A DNA stretch of 64,000 nt from positions 68,711,134 through 68,775,133 of the forward strand of contig NC_077239.1 of assembly GCF_947179165.1 (NCBI RefSeq). The letters are read 5' to 3'. Shown here piece by piece: positions 1 through 13,768 of the stretch. Both the position numbers and the translations under genes were made by a program. Below the pieces are notes generated by a model. That model was not told where the DNA came from and searched no databases. It saw only the letters and a list, made by a program, of their open reading frames with translations. The DNA comes from Solanum dulcamara. Its lineage: Eukaryota > Streptophyta > Magnoliopsida > Solanales > Solanaceae. Within the stretch, counting starts at the first letter, position 1. Each line of letters starts with the position of its first letter.

Positions 1-78
1 ATAGTTGCTACCCTTGATGAAGAATTCCAGCACTTTAAACATCTTCTACTACAATCATTGAGGCTAACAGTGAAATAA
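1..78 (+). CDS. Possible last exon end of an unidentified gene (partial)
   Basis: Frame 1 is open from the window edge to a TAA at 76-78, giving 25 residues that start IVATLDEEFQHF and end in LRLTVK. The composition (acidic-aromatic helix, leucine run) looks like a real protein C-terminus, and the DNA after it becomes T-rich like a 3' UTR. I do not recognise the family. A stretch this short can be open by chance, so this is weak; the sequence to the left of the window would decide it. Confidence 0.28.
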   Translation: MVATLDEEFQHFKHLLLQSLRLTVK

Positions 79-1209
79 CTTCGCTGGAATAGCTTCTGTT
101 TAGCAAGTTTTATTGTTACCTGTTGTCTTTGATGAGAATTAATTATTGCCATTTTCTGCTTCATTTTTATGATGTATTCTGAGCCACGGGCTGCTGAAAT
201 TTGGACTAAGCTATTTGCTACACTTTTGGTCAGATTTGAGAACTTTGTTTACACTTTTAAGTCAGCACTCTGCTGCATTTTTTGCTAAAAATGTTGTTGC
301 TATAAATGCTGCACTTTGGGCTGAGTTTGAGGCTAAAGGACTGCTGCATTTTTAGCAGATTTGAGTTCATTATTGCTGAGTTTGTTAGAGCCGAAGCACT
401 GCTTATGTACGTATTGTACATAAAAATGTCTCACTATATATATATATATATTGTACATTTAACTTTAGACTATGGCTACCTGTTTAGATCAGATGAACTC
501 TCTCCATTTCTCTATTTGTCTTTTCTAATAAAAAACTGAGAAAAGATTAAGTCATGTTCTGCTCGTGTTAGTAAATGAGCTTTTAGTTAAGTATAGTTAA
601 CTGTTTTAGTTTAATTATAGGTACAATCTAAAAATAACTATGAAAAAATTGCATTAAAATCTGATATGAAGCACGGGCCTTTACCCTTTTAGTATATTGT
701 AGAATCAGATATTAGAGTGTTATATATATAGAATTAAATATACTTGTTTTTTAATTATTCCTGGACAATAAAGTAGACTCCATTATATTCTTTAAATTAG
801 GGAGAGAATGTGGGTATTGGCTGATTTAATCAGGTTGTTTTGATAGAAAAAAGTGTAAATGAAAAGATTAGGTTATAGTTGATAATTAGTATCTCTTTTG
901 TCCCAATTCACGTGGCATATTTTCCTTTTTAGTTCATTTCAAAAGTCTGTCATTGTGTTTATGCTTCTTCCTCCCGGCGTGCACACTGTGTGGACTTAAA
1001 TATGGAAATTGTGTACAAAGGAAGATGTCTGATAGGTCTCATATGAAGTTGGATCGTCGCTTCCGTATCCCAAGGAATATTACCCCAACTAGTTGGTGCT
1101 GAGACGGCCCAAACAGATTGGAACAAACTGGTTGCTGCCTATGCTTCAGGTTCGAAGCCTTAAATTCGTGAGTTGAAAACACAATTACACACATTGCAGA
1201 GAGATAATA
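79..1209. other. AT-rich intergenic DNA, no gene seen
   Basis: No convincing reading frame. Around 890-945 a stretch (GTCCCAATTCACGTGGCAT and following) resembles part of the widespread Stowaway-like MITEs of Solanaceae, but no matching second end is clear. A short TA run lies at 436-450. Confidence 0.5.
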
Positions 1210-2152
1210 TGTCACAATCCGGGAGGGTACCCTAGACATGGTCAGCACTCAGAAATCATTACTGGTTCCCAAGCTAACCACTTGACCTAATCACACATCC
1301 GTTCATTCATCCAATCAACGGAAGACTTAAAATAAAGAGGTGATTAAGTGGGCAACTCAAATCAACAATCTAGCTCAAGGAAAAAAGGTCATGGGCCAAC
1401 AAGTCTAACTCCAATCTTTGTCATTAAATAGTCTGACAAGAACAATTCAAGGAAATAAAATATTCAATCGACCCATCACTATTTAATCTATGAAGCCTCT
1501 ATCACTACTATCTAATTGGTGCCAATGACAGGTTCATGGCTACCTCAAATCAGAATGAAAAGACTAAACTCATCGCAAGAATAACACAAGTAGTATCCTC
1601 CGAATGTAGGGGAGGATTCACCAATAAGCTGAGTGTGAACAGATCCTCAACGGTGCGCCTATTGATGATCTCTTAAACCTGGCTCTGCATCATGAAACGA
1701 TGCAGGCCAAATGGCGTCAGTACGTGAAATGTACGAGTATGTAAAATGGCAGAATGAAACATGCGTCAAGATAGAATAATATCGGTTCAAATATCTCAAG
1801 TTAGAAAGATAAGAGAGACTCAATCAAGGTGTCATAAGTCTAAAGTAAAAATACAGTTTAGAAAAAGACCAATCATATACAATCCAATCCAATCATGTAC
1901 AATCCAATTCAATCCAATCATTTACAATTCGATCCAATCCAATCATATACAATTCGATCCAATCCAATCATGTACAATCCAATTTAATCCAATCATTTAC
2001 AGTTTGATCCAATCCAATCATATACAATCCGATTCAATCCAATCATATACAATCTGATCTGATCCAATTCAATCGTATACAATTCAATAACATACCATCC
2101 AATCCAATCCAATCATATACAATCAACTCAACAATAAAGTCAAAGGACACAA
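1210..2152 (-). mobile_element. Gypsy LTR, inverted, first part (split by a solo LTR)
   Basis: It starts TGTCACAATCCGGGAGGG, the reverse of the LTR end seen at 5390-5418 (CCCTCCCGAGACGTGACA). Collinear blocks match the reverse complement of the forward LTR at 2153-5418, including the stretch around the conserved ATGATGCAG-like motif and the (GATTG)-rich minisatellite. It stops at 2152, where another LTR of the same family is inserted, and resumes at 5419. Confidence 0.8.
1870..2125 (-). repeat. LTR minisatellite, 20-25 bp units rich in CAATCCAATC
   Basis: Variable short units combine ATCCAATCCAATC with CATATACAATC or CATTTACAATC. The same array occurs at 4440-4755, about 10930-11110 (inverted) and 24345-24620, always in the same part of the LTR. 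It makes spurious open frames of I-Q-S-N-H type and is not coding. Confidence 0.8.
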
Positions 2153-5100
2153 TGTAACACCCCCAAAAAAAATTCGCAAAGACTCGAACATTTCTTCACG
2201 TGTGTGTAGACTCGAACTATTTGACTTGTAAATATATATATGAGTTAGGATTAATTCCTAAGTATTTGAAGGGTATTAGATGTGGTTTAGGGTCATAAGG
2301 GATCTGTAACACCAAGCCGAGTCCAAAGAATTCGTCTCGGCTAAGTTTCTGAATGAGTGCGTATAAGGGTCAACTCCCAATGACCATATCTCTTTGAATA
2401 TAATGAACTGGCGGCCCATGACCTGTCAAATTAAAGGTCTTTGAGTCTTCTTTCCAACTCCACCATGATTTCAATTTTTGGAATTCAGAGTCAAACGTTA
2501 TGACTATTTTACGACAGACTATCACTGTAGGAATTTCAGGCCTGGCGCTCCAGTGGCGCCCGGTGCCACTATAGCGCCAGAAACTAGCCTCAGTAGTTTG
2601 GCCCTTGGCTCGACGTGCCACTAAAGCACCTGCAGGATTTTTAAGCCCATTTTCTGGATTTCAGAAATTTCAGGCTTGGCGTTGTAGTGGCGCGGCGCGC
2701 TACTATAGCACCAGCAGGGTTTTAGCCCATTTTTCCGAATTTTAATGAAGGGCAACTTGGACTTTTTCTCTAAACATGTATACACTAACTTGGAATATTT
2801 TGGGATCATTTTTTTTCAGTCTTCTCACCTCCAAAGAACCCTAAACTTCATCCCCTCTTCTTTTCCAAATCATCTCCAATAAAATCCTCTCAAAATCTCA
2901 AGGATTCAAGATCTTCAAGTCATGTCTTTGATTTTCGGTGAGATGTTCTTCAATTCTAGGTATGTAAGTCTAACTAAAATATGGATTGAGTTCTTCTATA
3001 TGCCCATAGATGTGTTGGATGAAAGTTGTGAAAGACTTGAACCTTCTATGAAGGTTTTCTTGAAATTTTCCTAAACTCTAGAATATTTTCATATACTAGT
3101 AATTGATTGATGATTTTCATGACTTAAATTCTTGAATAATTTTCTTTCATATTTATTTCACAAACCGTAATTACATATTGGCTACAATGATTTTTTTTGT
3201 ATATAAATTCATATGTATTGATGGTGTTCTCGAGTTGAGTTTTGTTGAGAGTATGAATTCATGTATTCATTCACATGAACCTAAGATGAGACTTCTTTTT
3301 ATTATAATTTATTTTGAGGTTGAGATTGATAGTTTTTATGTAAACATTATTTTCAAAGGGAGATGATGTATTTTTGTTAGTGAGTGTGAATGAAATTGAA
3401 TATAGAGATAAATGGGAATTTTTTAGCAAGATGTTTGATAATAATGTGAATGAAGAGGTATGTTGATGATGATGTTTGAGGTGAAATGGATTGGAGTTTA
3501 ATGTGACTACATGACATGTGATTTGCATAATTTGATTTGATTGGAGTCATATGATTATAAATGATTATTTGAAAAGGAGTTTTAAATAAATAATTTGTGA
3601 ATATTTTTGCATAAACTATTTATACACCATTTTGAGTTTAAATAATGATTATTTTCATCTTTGATTTAAAAAGAGTTTAAGCATGAGTTGAGTTTGAGAA
3701 GTCTCTTAAGTATCATTTTGAACATGAGTATAAATGAGTTGAGCATTCTTACATAAAAATGTCTATTTTGAGTTTGAGTTGAGGAGTTGAAATAATGTTT
3801 TAAATGCATCTAATATTTTCTGCATTCATTGAGTTGAGATGGTATCAATTTTAAAGAGAAGAGTTTGATGATTGAGATGAGTTGATTTAAAAGAAGGTCC
3901 AATGAGGCCAGATTTGATTGAGTTTTGAAAAGGGTCCAATGAGACTAAATGAATTGATTTGAAAGAGTCCAATGAGACTAAATGAGTATTTTGAGTATTT
4001 TACTCACTTGGTAGATATGAGCATATTGAGTCTTGGGAGGAGTATTGAGCACCGAATTGGGTAAGAGTATAGTCCATACTCGAATCCCATGAACTACATA
4101 GTCAACGTACAAAGGGATTGGACCGTTAAAGTTGGATGTTTCCCATTTCATTGTCCTGAAATGATAGGACTTGATTGATTGATGGATCTATTATTGGTTG
4201 ATTCGTTCATACCCTGGCAAAGTATGAACGGACGTGGAAATAACGTCGGCTGTTATACATCACTGGCTCATAAGTGATATTTGTTGGTTAGAGAAACTCC
4301 CAAATTGAGTGGATTGTGCATGATATGATTGGTTTAATTATGATTGGAGATGATTGACTTGAATTGTAAAACATTGCTAAATTTTAATTTGCATATCTAT
4401 TGAATTGAGTCCTTTGACTTGAGATGAGTTGATTGTATATGATTGGATTTGATTAGATGATATGTGATTGAATTGGATTGGATTGCATATGAATGGATTG
4501 GATTGGATTGGATCGGATTGCATATGATTACATTGGATTAGATGATATGTGATTGAATTAGAGTTGATGGTATATGATTGGATTGGATCGGGTTGTATAT
4601 GATTGGATTGAACCGATTGTATATGATTGGATTGAATCGGATGCTATATGATTGGATTGGATCAGATTGTATATGATTGGATGGGATCGAACTTTAAATG
4701 ATTTGATTGAACTGTATTGTACATGATTGGATTGGATTGGATGGTATATGATTGGTCTTTGTCTAAAATGTATTCTTACTTTAGACTTATGACACCTTGA
4801 TTGAGTTTTTTTTATATTTTTGATTTGAGACATATGAATCGATATTATTCTACCTTAGGGTATGTTTCATTCTATCATATTACATACTCGTACATTCCAT
4901 GTACTGACGTCCATTTGGACCTGCATCATTTCATGATATAGAGACAGGTTTAAGAGATCGTCAATAGGAGCACCATTGAGGATCTATTCACACTCAGCCT
5001 TTTGGTGAGTTCTCCTCTACATTCGGAGGACACCACTTATGTTATTCTTGTGTTGATGTTAGTCTTTTCATTCTGATTTAAGGTAGCCATGAACATGTCA

Positions 5101-5418
5101 TTGGCATCAATTAGATAGTAGTGATAGAGGCTTCATAGACTAGATAGTGATGGGTCAATTGAGTATTTTATTTCCATGAATTGTTCTTGTCAGATTCTTT
5201 TAATGACATAGATTAGAGTTTGATTTGTTTGCCCATGGCCTTTCTTTCTTTGAGTTAGATTGATGATTTGAGTTGCCCACTAAATTATTTCTTTATTTTA
5301 AACCTTTCTCTAATTGATTGAATGAATAGATGTGTGATTGGATCAAGTGGTTCGCTTGGGGACCAACAATGGTCTACGAGTGTCGACCATGTCTAGGGTA
5401 CCCTCCCGAGACGTGACA
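2153..5418 (+). mobile_element. Solo LTR of a Ty3/Gypsy element (family A), 3266 bp
   Basis: It begins TGTAACACCCCC and ends ACGTGACA, the TG...CA form of LTRs. It is flanked by CACAA at 2148-2152 and CTCAA at 5419-5423. The uninterrupted homologous site in the LTR at 10268-13660 reads GGACTCAACTCAATA, so these are the two copies of a 5-bp target duplication with one later substitution. No primer-binding site or coding region follows, so it is a solo LTR left by LTR-LTR recombination. Inside: GC-rich GGCGC/GCGCC modules at about 2540-2720, a TATA-like stretch near 2775, a CCCTAAAC leader, and the minisatellite at 4440-4755. It sits inside an older inverted LTR of the same family. Confidence 0.92.
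4440..4755 (+). repeat. LTR minisatellite, GATTGGATTGGAT-type units
   Basis: About a dozen imperfect units alternate TATATGATTGGATT with GGATCGG or GGATGGTA. This is the forward-strand version of the array at 1870-2125. The 2.43-kb LTR at 26278-28711 lacks the array, which explains part of the length difference within the family. Confidence 0.8.
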
Positions 5419-7260
5419 CTCAACTCAATAGATATGCAAATTAGAATTTAGAAATGTTTTATAATTCGACTCAATCATCTACAATCACAATCAAACCAAT
5501 CATATCATGCACAATCCACTCAATTTGGGAGTTTCTCTAACCGAAAAACATCACCTATGAGCCATTGATGTACAACAAGTCAACGTTATTGCCACGTCCA
5601 TCCATATTTTGCCAGGGTATGAACCAATCAACCAATCATGGATTCATCAATCAATTAATTCCTATCATTTCAGAATAATGAAATAGGGAAACATCCGACT
5701 TTAACGGTCCAATCCCTTCCTACGTTGGCTATGTAGTTCATAGGATTCGAGTATGGACTATACTCTTACCCAATTTGGTGCTCAATACTCCTCTCAAGAC
5801 TCAATATGCTCAGATCCATCAGGTGAGTAAAATACTCAAAATACTCATTAAGTATCTTTGGACTTAGTTTCAAATCAACTCATTTAGTCTCATTGGACCC
5901 TTTTAAAAACTCAATCAATCTGGTATCATTGGACCTTCTTTCAAAACTCAATCAATTTCAATCGTCACTTCATTCAATTAGATAATCCTTTCAAGACTCA
6001 TTCATGACTCGTCAGAACTCCAAGTCAACAATCATTAATATTTTAATCTAGTAATAATTAATCAATCATAACTTCATATCATAAGACTAGCTCCTTTAAA
6101 TCATGATTTCACAGCAAAATCACAAGAGAAACTTATCTAAAGCATCTAAATCATGATAGTCATTTTATATTAAAACCGCACTTCAATCGGAAGTGACTAA
6201 ATCATAATAATCCTTCATAATGAGAATACTTTAATTGGAAGCAACCTAATTTCATAAAATCATATTGACACTTTATTTCAAAAGCATCTTTAAATCATAA
6301 TCTCTTCAATTCATAATGCATGCATAATCTCAAAGCTTGATTTTATAATCAAAATACTCATATGGCATGAGTTCATGTAAAAATCATTGAAAATATTGAA
6401 TTATAATCAAACCAACACAATAATATCAATTATGACATATAAAGTTGAAATCAATTGAACCCGTGAAAGAATCATGAAACTCTAGAATTTGGATAAGAAT
6501 CATAAGAAAGAATTTGAGGTTTCTTTGGGACTCAATGGGTGAAGATGGGCCCATTGATAAATTTTCCACATACCTTAAGTGAAATACTAGCTTGAACTTG
6601 GAAGAGGAGACTTGGAGATTGAAACCCTAGTTCTTGGCTTGAGAGGAAACTTTAGACAGAGAAAAACTACATTTGGGAGAATGAGAATGAATAGGGTGGT
6701 TTAGGATATTAGGGATCAGTTATACCCTTCCAAATATGCCCAAAATGACAGTGTAGAAATTAAAAAAGTGAAAAAAAACACGACCTATACAATGTACCAC
6801 AGACTATTCAAGTGTCCGTAGAATGAAGGGATCTGAGTTTTCTAAAGTCTGACTTGTATGGAAGGATCTACGGACCGTATAAACCTTTATGGGCCATGTA
6901 AGTACACATACAAGACTTGAAATTTCTAAATTCTGTGGGGTTGGGTTCACGAACCAGTATACGGCCCATAAAAGCTTTCAAAGTCTGTAAACTCATTCGT
7001 GAACTTTCTAAATTCCTGAGTCCACTTCACGAAGACTTCCACAGACCATTCAACCTTATACGTCTATTAAGTATTTCATACCAGCAAGAGTTGCATACCT
7101 CAGCAAGAATTTTCTGCACTTTCTAACTTTATCTGAGTTAAGCGCTTCTGAACTGTTACAAACATCTATGGAGCGTACATGAAACCACAAGCCATATATG
7201 AGACTAGTAGATCAGTTTTTGATTAGTGACTTTCCCCTTTGAGCTTTCTACAGATGTTGT
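5419..7260 (-). mobile_element. Gypsy LTR, inverted, second part; far end not resolved
   Basis: From 5419 to about 5960 it continues the inverted LTR begun at 1210: the blocks CACAATCCACTCAATT, AGTATGAACCAATCA-like and TTTAACGGTCCAATCCC match 11160-11660 and the reverse of 3880-4440. After about 5960 it differs from the 10268-13660 LTR and probably belongs to a sister subfamily. Around 6490-6700 there is a leader-like stretch, and 6780-7130 has repeated pieces such as ACGGACCGTAT that resemble the stretch at 14930-15350. No clean GTTACA terminus was found, so the right boundary is a guess. Confidence 0.55.
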
Positions 7261-10200
7261 TTACGTGACACAATCTGACCTCTTGAGACATCATCGCACC
7301 TACTATAACCCCCAGCAGGTAAGCTAACCCATATTTTGGAAATGCGAGTAGTGGGATTGAAGGCAGAAACTAAACAGTACTACAATAATAACAGGACAAT
7401 AAAAAAAGTGGAGGAACACGAATAACCATATACAACAAAATATACGATCCCTCCCAGAACCTTAAAGTCACAAGTACAGAGCTACTACAAAAATACTGAT
7501 ACAACTTCCAAAAGTGAACCACAGAAATAAAGGTTGTCTCAAAGAGAAAAAGATAGACAAATATGTACAGATGGAGATAGGAAGATCCCAGACAGCCAAG
7601 TGTTCACCCTCATCTCTGGTGAAAATTGCAACTGCCCCGAATCACTGCTAGTAACTGATGTTTGGATCTGCATCATAAAAAAAAATGTAGAGTGTAGTAT
7701 GAGTACCAAAACAACAGGTACCCAGTAGACATCATAGACCGATTGAGATTGAAAAGTAAAAGCAATAGGAAAAGAGAGAGTCTGAGATAAATAACAAAGT
7801 GAGAAAATAAGGAGATCACACTATTGTAAGGAACTAAAGGAAATAAAAAAAGATAATTACACCTAAGTGGGCCCCTATAAGCCTAGAAGGTACGCTCGTG
7901 CACAAATTTAAATAAAAACTCAAGCGGACCCCCATAAGCCAGACGAGTACACAGAATTGCTAAAATTACTAAGAATGAGACACTACGAATCCAGAGTCGA
8001 AAAACCATAGCCTAGACCTCGAATCGCAGTTATCTTCCAATTAACAAATAGTATCTGATAGTAACATCCCAACTAAGAAGTCCAACGCCCAAACCTTAAA
8101 CTACGGATGAGTCTCAAAGGGGAAAATCAAAAGAAATATTTGAGAAGTCAATAGGGACAACACATCTAAGAAGTCCAGTGCTCGAACCTCAAACCGCGGA
8201 TGTATCTCCAAGGGTAAAAAGTCCATGATCAAATAAGTCATCTCCGTAGAGCCAGACTTTGAATTTGCGATGATAACGGCTACCAAAGATATCATGTTAT
8301 CTCTTCATAGAGAAATCACTGTGGATCTACTTCTGCTCTTAGATAATCCATTCAATACCTTCAAGCTTGACCCATACCCGGTCTTGAATTGCCAAATGAG
8401 GCACCAAAGCTCAAATAGTCAATGAACAAACCGCAAGAGAGAGACGGGGTAGAAAGTCATCAATATGAGGCAACGCCTAATCTAACGCTCAAACTACCAG
8501 ACCCAAGTCTTCTATTCTAGTTTACATAGAGCTAAGCCATCCGAATAATTGTCGAAGTAAAAGCAAGGCCTAAAGGCTCCAACTATCGCAAGTCTATGGC
8601 AACACTAGTCTAAGCCTAGACTTAATACAACATACTAAAAATCAATAGATGAAAGTCATAAACAAGGCCTCGAGGTATAGATGATCAACATCAAGCTAAC
8701 CACATGTTCGCAAGAACCCAGATGCCTCGAAATAAACCTAAGGCATGATTTCTAAACACCCAAGCATGGTTCAATAGTTATCAACCCTAATTTACCCTAA
8801 TCCACATGCAATCACATAGTCAAGCTCAATCTAGGGAAAGGGGAAATCGTAGCCTACCTGTGCGCCGATCACGGGTGCTCTAAATTACAAAAACAAACAT
8901 TTTCCTTTCCTAACAGCCTCTGAATGATGCCACTCAATTAAATATAGGTACACGACATTAAAATGGTCATTTTGACATTAAAATTACTAAATTTAGAGGC
9001 AGACCAATTCCGCAATCAAAAAGGGGAATGTGGGACTCGCTACGATAATTCTAGAATTGACTTTGTGAAAAAGTCCCATTTACCACCCTAAACTTGTGTT
9101 CCAAAATAGGACATAAGTCGGGGTCCAAAACAGTCCCAAATGACATATGTAATAATTTTCAAATTTAATCACCAATAAGAAATTAGGACAACAGCTACAA
9201 CTGGAAATTTACATCACACGAAGCGTAATTGACACCTTCCAAAGCTATCCACGAGTTCTCCTAGCAAATCCTTACAACCTAACTTTCGAATCACTCAATT
9301 TCTCCTTAAAACAAAGGAGATATCAATGTTTGAAGTTAGGGAAATAATCTGAAAAATTGGGTTTTAAAAGAACCTGAGGGATCGCTAAAGCGATCAAGTA
9401 GGTCGCTTAAGCGACCACCTTAAAGAGGCGGGGTTCGCTTTAGTGACACTTGCCCAACAGGTCCTGGTCGCTATAGCGATACCAGTCTCTTAAGCAATAA
9501 ATGATTTAGTAACTAGGGGTTTTTTTAGCGATTACACCAGACTCAGCTACATCAGCTGAGTTTTGAAAAAGGCCAAGTCTCCGACGGAGTGCTCGAAATT
9601 TGTTCGAAATCTCGTGTGTGCAAACGAGACAAGCTACCCCACTAAATTCGATATTTCAGACTCAATGACATATTCAAAATTTTCATTCGAGGTCATTTTA
9701 AGGAAAAGTGGATCCCACATCCAAAATGCCATTTTTAGCTAAACTCTACAATGGGCCTCAAGGTTAGACCAGAAGCCTCGAAAAGCGAACGAAAGGTCAT
9801 TATAGACCAAACTCGACTTTTCAAAAGTAATCGTGTTGTCGAAATTTTCATCCGAGTGTGTTCTCCAAAAAAGTTGGCCAGAGTCAACTTTAGGCCAATT
9901 TCAAAGGCTAAAGCACCAAATGGCCTCAAACTCACATTGAACACGCAAGCATGGTTCAATAGCTATCCACCCAAATTCACCCTAATCCACATGCAATCAC
10001 ATAGTCAAGCTCAATCTAGGGAAAGGAGAAACCATAGCCTATCTGTAGGCCGATCACGGTGCTCCAAATCATTAAAATGAAGCTTTTCTCTTTTTAATAG
10101 CTTTCGAACGATGCCACTCAATTAAATATAGGTACACAACATTAAAATGGTCGTTTTGATATTAAAATTACGAAATTCTGAGACAGGTCAATTTTAGAGT

Positions 10201-10267
10201 AAAAAAATGGGAATGTGGGACTCACTCCGATAATTCCAAAATTGACTCTGTGAAAAAATCTCATTTA

Positions 10268-13200
10268 TGTCACGCCCCGGGAGGGTACCCTAGACGTAAC
10301 CGACACTCATAAACTATTTCTGGCTCCCAACAGAACGACATAGCCTGATCATACATCCGTTCATTCATTCAATCAGTGGAAAATAAAAAAATAAAGAGAG
10401 CATTCGGTGGGCAACTCAAAACATCAATCTAACTCAAAGAATAAAGGCCATGGGACAACAAATTAACTCTAATATTTATCATTAAAAATAGTTTGACAAG
10501 AATAATTTAAGGAAAGAAATACTCAATCGACCCTTCACTATCTAGTCTATGAAGCCTCTATCACTACTATCTAATTGGTGCCAATGACATGTTCATGGCT
10601 ACCTCAAATTAAATAAAAAGGGCTAACTCGATGCAAGAATAACATAAGCGGTGTCCTCTGAATGTAGGGGAGGACTCACCAATACGCTGAATGCGAATAG
10701 ATCCCCAAATGATGCTCCTATTCACGATCTCTTAAATCTGTCTCTGCATCATGAAATGATGCAGGTCCAAATGGACGTCAGTACATGGAATGTACGAGCA
10801 TGTAATATGGCAGAATGAAACATACCTCAAAGAAGAATATCATCGGTCCAAATATCTCAAATCAGAAAGATAAGAGAGACTCAAATAAGGCGTCATAAGT
10901 CTAAAGTAAGAATACATTTTTAGACAAAGACCAATCACACATCATACAATCCAATCCAATCATACACAATACAGTTCAATCAAATCGTATATCATCCGAT
11001 TCAATCCAATCGTATACAATTGGTTCAATCCGGTCATATACGATCCGATCCAATCCAATCATATACCCTTCCATCGTACACTATCCAATCACATATCATA
11101 TAATCCAATCCCTCACACATCACCTTATCCGATTATATAAAAATCAACTCAATAATCAACTCAACAATCAACTCAAAGGACTCAACTCAATAACTATGCA
11201 AATTAAATTATGCAATGTTTTACAATTCAACTCAATCATCTACAATCACATTCAAACCAATCATATCAAGCACAATCCATTCAATTGGGAATTTCTCTAA
11301 CCGACAACCATCATCATATGAGCGAGTGATAGTACAACAAGCCGGTTGCCACGTCCGTTCATACCTTGCTAGGGTATGAACGAATCAACCAATCATGGAT
11401 CCAATCCAACCAAGTCCTATAATGTCAGGACAATAAAAAGGGAAATATCCGACTTTAACGGTTCTATCCCCTCCTACGTTTGGTGACGTAGTTTATTGGT
11501 TTGAGTATGGACTATAATCTTACCCAATTCGGTGCTCGATACTCCTCCCAAGACTCAATATACTCATATCTATCAAGTGAGTAAGATACTCAAAATACTC
11601 ATTCAGCCTCTTAGGACTTAGTTTCAAATTGACTCATTTAGTCTCATTGGACTCTTGTCAAATCGACTCATCTCAATCATCAAACTCTTCTGTTCAAATT
11701 TGATACCATCTCAACTCAATGGATGTAGAAAATATTATGTACATTTGAAATATAATTCCAACTCCTCAACTCAAACTCAAAATAGATACTTTAATATAAA
11801 AATACTCAACACATTTAAAGGCTCCTCATACTCAACTCATACTTAAACTCATTTTTAAATCAAAGATGAAACTAATAATTCTTTAGACTCAAAATAGTGT
11901 GTAAATAGTTTATGCAAAAAGGTTCACAAATAATTTATTTAAAGCTCCTCCTCAAAAGATCATTTATTTTCAAAATATTCCTAAGACTCCAATCAACTCA
12001 AATTATGCAAATCACATACCACATAATCACATTAGACTTCAATCCACTTCATCACACAACATCCTTATCAACATAACCTCTTCATTCACATCATCGTCAA
12101 ATATCATCATTCACATCATCATCAAACATCATCATCGCATCATTATCATATATCATCATTCACATCATCATCAAATATTATCATTACATCATTGTCAAAT
12201 ATCATTATCACATCAATCGTCAAACATCTACTCCAAAATCTTTATTTTAGTCCTATGTTCATTTTATAGAAGCAAAAGGACATTCTTAACTATCCAATTC
12301 ATTCTTTTCATTCCAATCAATACATATATACACAAAACCATCCATCTCAACCTCAAGACAATTATGACAAAGAAATCTCATCTCGAGTTCATGTGAATAA
12401 AACATGAATTCATACTCTCAACAAACTCAACTCAAGAATATCGTCAATACCTATAAATCTATATACCAAGATCCATTTGTAGTCAATAATTATGAAAGAT
12501 AACTATTTAGTAACTCAAGTCATTAAAAACATCAATCAACCAATAGTATCTAAAAATATTCTATAGTTTAGGAAAACTTTCAAGAAAACCTTCTTAGAAG
12601 GTTCAACTCTTTCACAACTCCTATCCAACACATCTATGGACATATGGAAGAACTCAATCCATATTTTAGGATAGCCTTACATACCTTAGAGTAGATTTTG
12701 AAGAAACCTTGTTGTTGGGTCTTCAAAGGGAGACTAGAAATCTTGAAACTCTTGAAGGCACTCTTTGTTGGAGAAGGATTCGGAGAAGAAGAAGAAGAAG
12801 AAGAAGAAGAGAGGGGAAATATTAGGGCTTTTAGAGAGAGAGAGAGAGAGACTGGAAAAAATGGTCCCAAAACGTCCAAGGATGGTGTATATATAATTTG
12901 GGAAAATACCCAAATTGCCCTTTCTCAAAAATCTAGAAAACAGGCTAAAAACACTCCTGGCGCGATAGTGGCGTATCGCGCCACTGCAGCGCCAAGTCGA
13001 ATAGGCTTAAAAACCCTGCAACCTAATAGTGGCGCATCGCGCCAGGGACCAAACTACTGAGGCTATTTTGAGGCGTGATAGTGGCGCGTCGCGCTCTTAC
13101 AACACCAAGCCTATATTTTCTGGGTTCTGGAAAATAGGCTTGAAAACCCTGCACATCTCGTAGTGGCACGCCGCGCCAAGGACCAAACTACTGAGGCTTA

Positions 13201-13660
13201 TTCCTAGCACGATAGTGGCGCATCGCGCCACTGCGGCGCCAAGCCCAGGCTTCCTGTAGGCACAACCCAGGCCTCAAATCTTGGTAGTACCCGTCCATCT
13301 CAGGATCGTCATATCTTTTGACTCCAAACTCTAAAAATTACACTCTTGATGGCATTGGAAAGAAGACTCGAAGACCTTTAATTTAATAGGTCGTGGGCCA
13401 TCCAATTCATCCTATTTTAGGAGATATGGTCATTTGAAGTTGACCCTTATACTAATTCGTCCGAAAACTTAATCGATTGGAGTTCTTTGGACTCGACTTG
13501 GTGTTAGAGATCCCTTATGACCCCTAAACACATCTAACACACTTCAATTACTTAGGAATTGATCCTAACTCATGTGTAAAATTACAAGTCCTCCGGTCCG
13601 AGTCTACACTCACGTGAAGAAATGTTCGAATCTTAGCGAAAAATTTTGGGGGGTGTTATA
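10268..13660 (-). mobile_element. Solo LTR of Ty3/Gypsy family A, inverted, 3393 bp
   Basis: On the plus strand it starts TGTCACGCCCCGGG and ends GGGGGGTGTTATA; the last bases were presumably TTACA before mutation. ATTTA at 10263-10267 is repeated at 13661-13665. Joining the flanks gives CATTTACCACCCC, which is the sequence of the undisturbed duplicate at about 9078, so the insertion is proved by an empty site inside the same window. GC-rich modules lie at 12955-13240, the reverse of a TATATATAC box at 12888-12897, and a GAA microsatellite at 12786-12810 in the leader. Confidence 0.94.
12786..12810 (+). repeat. (GAA)n microsatellite in the LTR leader
   Basis: Eight GAA units in the transcribed leader of the inverted LTR (CTT/TTC on its sense strand). 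The same position holds CTTCTT runs at 25610-25640 and 27090-27105 in sister LTRs. It creates a false poly-glutamate reading frame. Confidence 0.85.
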
Positions 13661-13768
13661 ATTTACCACCCCAAACTTATATTCCAAAATAGGACATAAT
13701 TCGGCATCCAAAACAGTCTCAAATGACACATGTAATAATTTTCAAATTTAATCACCAATAAGAAATTA

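Noticed and set aside
306..539. 77-codon frame near the left edge
   Set aside because: Composition is typical of AT-rich non-coding DNA and includes a TA microsatellite.
1761..2057. 98-codon open frame rich in I-Q-S-N-P
   Set aside because: It is the LTR minisatellite read in frame. The same array gives similar false frames at 4558-4833 and 24202-24588.
7953..7959. GAATTGC as left partner of a target duplication for the LTR end at 14860
   Set aside because: No LTR terminus (TGTCA-like) follows it, so the match is probably chance.
12698..13060. 120-codon frame with a run of glutamates
   Set aside because: It lies antisense in an LTR leader and comes from the GAA microsatellite plus GC-rich modules.
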